Origin: Chloromonas sp. AAM2
Lineage: Eukaryota; Chlorophyta; Chlorophyceae; Chlamydomonadales; Chlamydomonadaceae
DNA: 10,800 nt
Direction: 5' to 3'
Assembly: GCA_004335635.1 (NCBI GenBank)
Contig: QAXH01005768.1
Span: 1-10,800, forward strand
Part shown: positions 9,101-10,800 of the stretch, in pieces
How positions within the stretch are numbered: position 1 is the stretch's first letter
Layout of the letters: each line of letters begins with the position of its first letter
Program-made: the position numbers and the translations under genes
Notes under the pieces: generated by a model
Seen by the model: the letters and a program-made list of their open reading frames with translations, nothing else
What the model was told of the DNA's origin: nothing
Databases searched by the model: none

Positions 9101-9510
9101 CAGGGCATCAAGACATGTGATGCTTGATTGACAGGCCACACCAGCGCCACTGGACGGTTCTCATCAGACAACGCAAGTCCATCAAAACTTTGTTGGAGCT
9201 CTGCCCTAAAGGAGGGTAGGCGGAAAAGTGCGAAGCGGCATTTAACAACGTGGGAGGGGGATCACAGACAACGAAGGGGAGGAGATTTGTCATGAGGTAA
9301 AGCGACAAAAGAGTGGCCTTTATATCCAGGAGGCGATTGCTTGTGTGCTTCCCACAGGTGTCTCCTGCCCTGGCCGTGGGCCTGACCCAGCGATTCCCTG
9401 GAGTTCCAGTGACCCACAAGCTGGTGGAGGATAAGCTGATTGCGGGGTGCTGGCGGCCCGACGTGCAGGCATTGCCCGAGGCTGCGCTCATGCTGGCAAT
9501 GTCATCACAG
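100..9510 (+). CDS. PI4KA: Phosphatidylinositol 4-kinase alpha, central part of a spliced gene (15 exons, incomplete at both ends)
   Basis: PI4K alpha phosphorylates phosphatidylinositol to PI4P, mainly at the plasma membrane, where its large alpha-solenoid binds adaptor subunits (TTC7/NPG, FAM126/HYC and EFR3-type anchors in animals and plants). Exons read from the sequence are 100-166, 491-531, 992-1450, 2064-2154, 2523-2663, 4341-4594, 4905-4994, 5732-5976, 6346-6566, 6992-7113, 7626-7828, 8131-8301, 8455-8614, 8913-9017 and 9358-9510. All introns are GT-AG, all phases match, and the sum is 2523 nt (841 codons) without a stop. Family recognition is from memory of plant PI4K alpha. Matching blocks include YLLAVA, LLSRYPALYW, SVDRRMGLFS, THPAAASPRF, HPVWG, REVDRLQVW and QALPEA, in the expected order. 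The start codon, PIK domain and kinase domain are outside the window. Exons are GC-rich with algal Ala/Ser-rich insertions. Confidence 0.9.
167..490 (+). other. Intron 1 with an 11-bp minisatellite
   Basis: 324-bp GT-AG intron. Apart from the minisatellite at 229-301, I see no other gene or element. Confidence 0.65.
229..301 (+). repeat. 11-bp minisatellite, unit GATGTCCCCCT
   Basis: Five identical units fill 238-292. They are flanked on each side by a degenerate GCTGTCCC(C) unit (229-237 and 293-301). The array is C-rich on the sense strand and G-rich (AGGGGGACATC) on the other. It lies inside intron 1. Confidence 0.95.
491..531 (+). CDS. PI4KA: PI4KA exon 2 (micro-exon-sized)
   Basis: 41 nt between TGCTGCAG at 483-490 and CTACAG|GTGGGT. 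With exon 1 it reads GVCPISITLAYLQ, a continuation of the hydrophobic helix pair. Phase fits on both sides (1 in, 0 out). The exon is too short to be recognised by composition, so the call rests on the splice sites, the phase and the helical sequence. Confidence 0.6.
532..991 (+). other. Intron 2
   Basis: 460-bp GT-AG intron. No repeat, RNA gene or coding block is recognised in it. Open frames crossing it show no family resemblance. Confidence 0.6.
992..1450 (+). CDS. PI4KA: PI4KA exon 3 (largest exon, with Ser/Thr/Ala-rich insertion)
   Basis: 459 nt, 153 codons, phase 0 at both ends. The acceptor is TACCGCAG at 984-991 and the donor is GCACAG|GTGGGG. The first 35 residues form a helix (AWYSRIADQATNRYLAACES). 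The next 70 or so are Ser/Thr/Pro/Ala-rich low complexity, probably a disordered algal insertion, ending in a repeated SGAVSGAV. The last part (VLASVAAASQAHACVEQLAV) is again helical and resembles the YAHACFLIKS-type block of plant PI4K alpha. The open frame runs past the donor to 1630, but that extension has no family resemblance. Confidence 0.8.
1451..2063 (+). other. Intron 3 with a small fold-back repeat
   Basis: 613-bp GT-AG intron. It begins with GGGGCAYGTGGG-type repeats (1450-1480) and contains the fold-back element at 1550-1636. The protein blocks on either side join without a gap relative to the family, so I do not expect a missed exon. Confidence 0.7.
1550..1636. repeat. 87-bp fold-back element with CCGCTTAC iterations
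   Basis: The 17-bp ends (1550-1566 and 1620-1636) are inverted repeats with one mismatch. Inside, CCGCTTAC occurs directly at 1559, 1579 and 1591 and inverted at 1620. A second perfect 10-bp stem pairs 1591-1600 with 1618-1627. It could be a very small MITE remnant or a structured intronic RNA. I see no clear target duplication. Confidence 0.75.
2064..2154 (+). CDS. PI4KA: PI4KA exon 4
   Basis: 91 nt, phase 0 in and 1 out. The acceptor is GGCACGCAG ending at 2063. The donor is CTCA|GTGAGT, the one exon here ending in A, with a near-perfect intron side. It reads VVQTSQQLLLKLLSRYPALY followed by WSPVCLQALL. It matches the plant block in which a leucine-rich helix precedes a phenylalanine/leucine-tryptophan turn and a Cys-Leu helix. 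Confidence 0.85.
2155..2522 (+). other. Intron 4
   Basis: 368-bp GT-AG intron with an excellent donor (GTGAGT). Nothing recognisable inside, apart from a 13-bp word at 2262-2274 (TGAATCAGTGAAT) that recurs at 3753-3765 in intron 5. Confidence 0.65.
2523..2663 (+). CDS. PI4KA: PI4KA exon 5
   Basis: 141 nt, phase 1 in and 1 out. The acceptor is GATGCAG ending at 2522 and the donor is CGCACAG|GTACTA. The split first codon is Ser. The exon continues MLQLEEGDRPLG and ends SSVVWRVLQGWVVNAATAAP, matching the plant REWI...APCTS segment at the same place. The 3' part, including the donor, is duplicated about 155 bp downstream inside intron 5. This copy is taken as the real exon because only it keeps the upstream part and the conserved Trp after the VLQG turn. 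Confidence 0.85.
2740..2827 (+). repeat. Degenerate tandem copy of the 3' part of PI4KA exon 5
   Basis: Matches 2584-2667. There is a perfect 25-bp block (2596-2620 versus 2751-2775) and a perfect 12-bp block covering the donor (2656-2667 versus 2816-2827), with a diverged GC-rich middle and a 5-bp net insertion. The copy keeps a donor at 2823/2824 and gains a stronger one at 2790/2791 (CCAG|GTAAGC). A cassette of 2776-2823 would be 48 nt, open and in phase, but there is no evidence of its use. Confidence 0.9.
3094..3123 (+). repeat. Left terminal inverted repeat
   Basis: Begins CCGTACGACCGCAGTTTTCT. Pairs with 3693-3722 with two mismatches (positions 6 and 28 of 30). Confidence 0.9.
3155..3508 (+). 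CDS. Small ORF inside the transposon, with PIP-box-like and SIM-like motifs
   Basis: 117 codons if the first ATG is used. Met29 at 3239 is an alternative start. Function is not recognised. Residues 44-51 (QKSISDFW, then QPK) fit the PCNA-binding pattern Q-x-x-hydrophobic-x-x-aromatic-aromatic. A Pro/Ala-rich linker follows, then VTIDLL (81-86) directly before an acidic run DTDCDDSDD, the layout of a SUMO-interaction motif. No catalytic domain or zinc ligands are visible. It could be the N-terminal exon of a larger transposase shortened by internal deletion. It is entirely within the TIRs and on the host gene's strand. Whether it is expressed is unknown. Confidence 0.5.
   Translation: MRFAAKITECPSTKHKRSAVAVQLPNNKMQAAKPLVPSRPPGGQKSISDFWQPKDGSWVVQENLPAAAPPKTPVLPRAKPVTIDLLDTDCDDSDDNLVDPEEAVDKRGVRSTIWIVR
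3693..3722 (-). repeat. Right terminal inverted repeat
   Basis: On the minus strand it begins CCGTAGGACCGCAGTTTTCT. A further copy of the ATCCGTAAA word at 3679-3687 is a subterminal repeat, the kind of site transposases often bind. Confidence 0.9.
4341..4594 (+). CDS. PI4KA: PI4KA exon 6
   Basis: 254 nt, phase 1 in and 0 out. The acceptor is TTTTCTGCAG ending at 4340 and the donor is GGCTACAG|GTATGG. The split codon becomes Glu and starts EALLHQFLGQQSP, matching the GLLQDKL-type block after APCTS in plants. An Ala/Pro-rich insertion follows, then a conserved-looking helix (YYSGLVSGLAWLQ). The last part of the exon with its donor is copied about 92 bp downstream. Confidence 0.87.
4595..4904 (+). 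other. Intron 6 with a copy of the exon 6 end
   Basis: 310-bp GT-AG intron. Its first part duplicates the exon 6/intron junction (see 4660-4688). The remainder is AT-richer with TAGCTTCAYGATGATG-type words at 4613 and 4692 and a related word at 4216 in intron 5. Confidence 0.75.
4660..4688 (+). repeat. Copy of the exon 6 3' end and its splice donor
   Basis: ATACTACAGCG and GCTAGCGTGG(G)CTACAGGT at 4660-4688 repeat 4554-4596, with 13 bp of the original missing and one G added. Similarity continues into the intron (TAGCTTCAYGATG after both copies), so the duplicated unit was about 92 bp and crossed the exon border. Confidence 0.8.
4905..4994 (+). CDS. PI4KA: PI4KA exon 7
   Basis: 90 nt, 30 codons, phase 0 at both ends. 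The acceptor is GTGTCTACAG ending at 4904 and the donor is TTGCAG|GTACGA. It reads GSQAGLAPGKGVVVQLKAAL followed by KSHAAWPELQ. The residues join smoothly as one amphipathic helix with exon 8. As a symmetric phase-0 exon it could be skipped without a frameshift. Confidence 0.8.
4995..5731 (+). other. Intron 7
   Basis: 737-bp GT-AG intron. It contains a perfect 10-bp inverted repeat (5385-5394 and 5455-5464) and a direct repeat CATGTGCCAAG near 5588-5609. An open frame at 5178-5384 has no family resemblance. The helix in exons 7 and 8 joins naturally, so a missed exon seems unlikely but is not excluded. Confidence 0.6.
5385..5464. repeat. 80-bp inverted-repeat (stem-loop) region in intron 7
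   Basis: GTCGGGCAGT at 5385-5394 and its exact reverse complement at 5455-5464 enclose a 60-nt loop. Significance unknown. Confidence 0.6.
5732..5976 (+). CDS. PI4KA: PI4KA exon 8 (acidic insertion)
   Basis: 245 nt, phase 0 in and 2 out. The acceptor is GCTGCTGCAG ending at 5731 and the donor is CTGGAAAG|GTAGGC. It starts QRYLCGAAVLALAQPAAADI, then has an acidic Gly-rich stretch (EEADQPDEEEGGDGNE) that I take to be a disordered loop. It ends in a helix with LLQCLCAVPLE, aligned with LLRLLCWCPAY of plants. The split codon with exon 9 is Arg. Confidence 0.85.
5977..6345 (+). other. Intron 8 with a 41-bp tandem duplication
   Basis: 369-bp GT-AG intron. Two diverged 41-bp units sit at about 6052-6092 and 6093-6124, recognisable by ACTGTTGC-TAC-GCTCCGAAC, with the second partial. 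The remainder shows nothing recognisable. Confidence 0.7.
6346..6566 (+). CDS. PI4KA: PI4KA exon 9
   Basis: 221 nt, phase 2 in and 1 out. The acceptor is GTGTGCAG ending at 6345 and the donor is GAGAAAC|GTGAGT. It reads FSPEVMSMALFAWSWVGASS and later MTAWCMSVDRRMGLFSGEWG. This matches the WTWL...AWLWTIDTKRGLFASE block of plant PI4K alpha and is one of the clearest signatures in the window. The end is acidic (EADVEAEAHEVETE). A weaker donor at 6550/6551 is possible but does not give the right phase. Confidence 0.92.
6567..6991 (+). other. Intron 9 with an exon 10 copy and a long pyrimidine-rich tract
   Basis: 425-bp intron with a GTGAGT donor. It holds CAGTAGCCTTA twice near 6709-6730, the exon 10 copy at 6806-6866 and a C/T-rich tract at about 6855-6990. 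Within that tract CTTCTCCTGTTGGCTTCTTC occurs at 6880 and again at 6915. The tract may be a strong polypyrimidine signal for the 6991 acceptor, and could form unusual DNA structure (inference). Confidence 0.75.
6806..6866 (+). repeat. Diverged upstream copy of PI4KA exon 10, with its own acceptor
   Basis: 6829-6866 matches 7018-7055 at 31 of 38 positions with no gap, including 15 identical bases. Upstream, AG|GTGG at 6804-6809 mirrors AG|GTGG at 6990-6995. From this acceptor, exon 9's phase reads GGACLLSALQCHSQRLTFF, parallel to GESTDLLSALQCHQQWLTFF of the real exon. The Trp conserved in the family is Arg here. The frame stays open through to exon 10. Confidence 0.88.
6992..7113 (+). CDS. PI4KA: PI4KA exon 10
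   Basis: 122 nt, phase 1 in and 0 out. The acceptor is GCATCTTAG ending at 6991 and the donor is GCAGGG|GTGAGG. The split codon is Arg. It continues GESTDLLSALQCHQQWLTFF and IELWDSAGDRSD, matching the HRLWLGFLIDRFEVV block of plants. A second acceptor (AG at 6804-6805) opens onto a diverged copy of the start of this exon and would extend it by 62 in-frame codons, with no stop between. I prefer the short form because the extension has no counterpart in the family. Confidence 0.85.
7114..7625 (+). other. Intron 10 with donor copy, AT-rich tract and a palindromic repeat
   Basis: 512-bp GT-AG intron. The 14 bases spanning the exon 10 donor (TGGCAGGGGTGAGG, 7106-7119) recur at 7232-7245. An AT-rich run of CATTATAT-like words lies at 7376-7418, followed by a CCCTGACATGGT repeat at 7470-7515. 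Confidence 0.75.
7470..7515. repeat. 14-bp tandem repeat opening with a palindrome
   Basis: GTCAGGGT-A-ACCCTGAC (7470-7486) is a perfect 8-bp palindrome around one base. CCCTGACATGGT then repeats at 7480 and 7494 with a third partial copy at 7508. Confidence 0.85.
7626..7828 (+). CDS. PI4KA: PI4KA exon 11
   Basis: 203 nt, phase 0 in and 2 out. The acceptor is CCTTGCAG ending at 7625. The donor is GCAATG|GTGGGT. Another GT four bases downstream gives the wrong phase. It reads LLQRALHHALSN, then STHPAAASPRFRLLTLALRV, then LLQDKLIKAGLQ with a Trp split onto exon 12. This is the RHPAA...LMLLGLKF...LLEDRIYRAALGWF block of plant PI4K alpha. Confidence 0.93.
7829..8130 (+). other. Intron 11
   Basis: 302-bp GT-AG intron. 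Nothing recognised inside. Its phase-2 split restores a Trp codon at the family's conserved Trp-Phe. Confidence 0.8.
8131..8301 (+). CDS. PI4KA: PI4KA exon 12
   Basis: 171 nt, phase 2 in and 2 out. The acceptor is CCCTTTCAG ending at 8130 and the donor is ATGGCAG|GTACGT. It completes Trp and continues FMHSPSYSGHL, followed by a Gln-rich helix (SQHQSQEQHTAVKEFATQLG). This corresponds to the WFAHEPEWYD and following helix of plants. It is a symmetric phase-2 exon. Confidence 0.88.
8302..8454 (+). repeat. Intron 12, mostly degenerate GTCACACTTT(CTCCC) repeats
   Basis: 153 bp, the shortest intron. From about 8339 to 8450 it consists of six or more imperfect copies of a 15-20-bp pyrimidine-rich unit containing GTCAC(A)CT, running to the TTTCAG acceptor. 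The repeats probably serve as the polypyrimidine region. Confidence 0.8.
8455..8614 (+). CDS. PI4KA: PI4KA exon 13
   Basis: 160 nt, phase 2 in and 0 out. The acceptor is CACTTTCAG ending at 8454 and the donor is CTACAG|GTAAGC, an ideal site. The start (SLMEATAASTSTAPAPDP) is a low-complexity linker. The rest reads VPHPVWGSEGQLGPRAAKLL and LFLALREVDRLQ, matching HPVWG...LLLMLCQHEADRLEV of plants. Confidence 0.93.
8615..8912 (+). other. Intron 13
   Basis: 298-bp GT-AG intron. ACGCTCATTG occurs at 8833 and 8881 and ATCACACGG occurs twice between them, a small decayed tandem repeat. Nothing else recognised. Confidence 0.75.
8913..9017 (+). CDS. PI4KA: PI4KA exon 14
   Basis: 105 nt, 35 codons, phase 0 at both ends. 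The acceptor is TTGTGCAG ending at 8912 and the donor is CATGGCAG|GTGGGT. It reads VWSQPIPAAYGPPALAPPSS, then VPASVWEEHVNTAWQ. Joined to exon 13 it gives DRLQVWSQP, the DRLEVWAQP motif of plants, and EEHVNTAW for the WVEYARTAF stretch. The exon has no internal Met, so a scan requiring a start codon misses it. Confidence 0.92.
9018..9357 (+). other. Intron 14
   Basis: 340-bp GT-AG intron. No repeat, ORF or RNA gene that I can support. Confidence 0.8.
9358..9510 (+). CDS. PI4KA: PI4KA exon 15 (last in window)
   Basis: 153 nt, 51 codons, phase 0 at both ends. The acceptor is TTCCCACAG ending at 9357 and the donor is TCACAG|GTGGGT. It reads VSPALAVGLTQRFPGVPVTH, then a helix and DVQALPEAALMLAMSSQ, aligned with VDPRIAFALASRFP...IRSIPEALPYFVTP. 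The next family block (a PHWAACS-like motif opening the PIK-proximal region) is not found in the rest of the window, so the next exon lies beyond 10800. Confidence 0.93.
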
Positions 9511-9970
9511 GTGGGTGAGAACGTGCTTTTCGTTTGTTGAGTGACATGCAGAGCCTGGAAAAGGTGATTATTGAAATGACTTCTGTCAGGAGGCAGGCAG
9601 ATTATTTTCCGGAGACCCTATCATAACTGTTGGCCAGAGGGGGTCCCAGACCCTCCCCCACCCCTAAAATCCCAACCATAAGTCGGTCACAAATTCTGAC
9701 CATGCCATTCTGCTCCATTACATGCAAGCTTTCCAACAAAAAGGCTAACTACCAATATCATCCGATTTACATCATGGCTCAAGCAGGGCTCGTTCCGCAG
9801 ACCACTGCAAGTGTTGCCAGTGTGTACCGAGTCCATTGCCAGGTCAATTGTAGTCCTTGATGATGATGATGAGCTTACAGATTGGGTCCAGCCGAACACG
9901 GCCGTAAAAAGCTCAGGAAGCATCAGAACACTCAGGCACTGAAAGCCTAGCCTGACAGTCCTTGCCCGGG

Positions 9971-10117
9971 TCAGTTGGAGTCTTTGACCTTCAACCCAAC
10001 TAGAAACGCGCGCTCAAGCGGCCCCACTAGGGGTCCCTTGCCGTCCCCTACTCCGTGAGCTGCCAGCAGGTGTGCCTCCTTATGGTAGGACCATAGCACC
10101 TTCCCAGGGAAAATGGA
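9971..10117 (-). pseudogene. In-frame continuation of the transposon ORF after a TAG stop
   Basis: 48 codons directly after the TAG at 10118-10120, in the same frame, ending in TGA at 9971-9973. The reading (GKVLWSYHKEAHLLAAHGVG, then PLERAFLVGLK) looks protein-like rather than random. Likely explanations are a nonsense mutation in a decaying element, an unrecognised splice, or chance. Confidence 0.35.
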
Positions 10118-10513
10118 CTAGGGAACAGCCTGCTGACCGTGTCCCTGGCATGCCCGACCCGCTGCCACCACAACGGCCATGGGCGGAATTTCAACATCGC
10201 CGTCACTGTCAATGACTGGCTGCTCGGGGTATGCATGCTCACTCTCCTCCTCTGATGCTGACATGGGCAGCGGAGCAGCCGGGGCTGCTGGGGCAGGTGC
10301 TTTGGGCTGAAAAAAGCCCTTGAGAAGTTGCTGCCCCTTGGGCAACTTACACTTGCAGTGCTGCATGTGTGTCTGTATGTTGGTTGGATGGTCATGATCA
10401 ATCGCCTTGTTGCACCCAGGGTTTGGGCAGTACCACCAAAGTGTCACTGGTTTTGGCAGCTCCTTCCTGGGGCGCTTGCTGCCATTTTTCGGTTTCTTCG
10501 GTGTCTTTCTCAT
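10118..10513 (-). CDS. Transposon-like ORF: basic N-terminus, BED/C2H2-like zinc finger, PIP box, acidic segment
   Basis: 131 codons from the ATG at 10513. Residues 1-22 are Lys/Arg/Pro-rich (KKPKNGSKRPRK) and could be a nuclear signal. WWYCPNPGC and then IQTHMQHC give likely zinc ligands Cys29, Cys34, His49 and Cys53 or His52. The T-N-I-x-x-H pattern recalls BED fingers of hAT-type transposases. Residues 61-68, QQLLKGFF, are a canonical PCNA-interacting peptide, followed by QPK, a Pro/Ala linker and an acidic part with PVIDSDGD. There is no catalytic domain before the TAG stop. The same frame continues open for 48 more codons (9971-10117). It lies antisense within intron 15. Superfamily uncertain. 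Confidence 0.6.
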   Translation of the reverse strand: MRKTPKKPKNGSKRPRKELPKPVTLWWYCPNPGCNKAIDHDHPTNIQTHMQHCKCKLPKGQQLLKGFFQPKAPAPAAPAAPLPMSASEEESEHAYPEQPVIDSDGDVEIPPMAVVVAAGRACQGHGQQAVP

Positions 10514-10800
10514 GTACCCATACTTTTGGATTTTGAGTATGCCATTGTGTAGCTCTTGCCAAGCCCGTCACGGTGGCATACTTTTAGCTCCAATCAGACA
10601 CCTGGTTGGCCAGCAAACCGATTTTCCAAATCAGGTCCAGATTTCCCTTTACCACCTGTACCCCCCCACCCTCCCCACCCCAAACAACCATCTCAGAAAC
10701 GCCTGGAAAATTTTATTTAAGCCTCCCGAAGGGTAATTAAGCCAACCCCGTGAAGAAAAGGGGTCACTCCCAGATAGGGTCTGTGGCTATCACGGTGCCT

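Larger units (their letters stand above)
9613..10782 (-). mobile_element. Probable DNA transposon remnant in intron 15
   Basis: AGACCCTATC at 9613-9622 and its reverse complement at 10773-10782 are inverted and bracket the minus-strand ORF. AGGCA lies 13 bases outside each (9595-9599 and, inverted, 10796-10800), so true ends may lie further out, on the right beyond the window. C-rich tracts lie near both ends (9648-9666 and 10660-10682). No target duplication can be tested because the right end is cut. The mobile-element call rests mainly on the encoded zinc-finger-like protein. The exact borders are weak. Confidence 0.45.
9511..10800 (+). other. Intron 15 (incomplete), occupied by a minus-strand mobile element
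   Basis: Starts with a GTGGGT donor and has no recognisable PI4KA exon up to the window end, so it is at least 1290 bp. Most of it seems to be an inserted element (9613-10782 or larger). Confidence 0.7.

Overview
The window looks like nuclear DNA from a green alga (chlorophyte, probably Chlamydomonadales). Short GC-rich exons are separated by longer, repeat-laden GT-AG introns, the genetic code is standard, and the encoded protein is plant-like. There are no bacterial operons, rRNAs or CRISPR arrays, and no tRNA was noticed. The organism assignment is inference.

Almost the whole window is one plus-strand gene, the central part of phosphatidylinositol 4-kinase alpha (PI4KA / plant PI4K alpha-1). 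I reconstructed 15 consecutive exons between 100 and 9510. All introns are GT-AG, every reading phase joins correctly, and the spliced length is exactly 841 codons. The joined protein follows the order of conserved blocks I remember for plant PI4K alpha across the alpha-solenoid half of the enzyme. The start codon lies upstream of the window. The helical (PIK) and catalytic kinase domains lie downstream, so no catalytic residue is visible here.

Layout: 100-2663 holds exons 1-5 with introns of 324-613 bp. From 2664 to 4340 there is a 1.7-kb intron with a partial copy of exon 5 and a compact DNA transposon (about 3092-3724). That element has 30-bp terminal inverted repeats, a possible TA target duplication and a small ORF. 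Exons 6-15 lie between 4341 and 9510. From 9511 to the window end is an unfinished intron containing a minus-strand, transposon-like ORF with a zinc-finger-like motif.

Three things stand out. (1) Copies of the gene's own exon edges, splice sites included, lie in the neighbouring introns of exons 5, 6 and 10. The exon 10 copy brings a second acceptor that would add 62 in-frame codons. (2) The two unrelated-looking mobile-element ORFs both carry a PCNA-binding (PIP-box-like) motif followed by QPK, and then an acidic segment resembling a SUMO-interaction motif. (3) Many exon junctions are AG|GT, which together with (1) fits intron birth or remodelling by tandem duplication of AGGT-containing exon edges.
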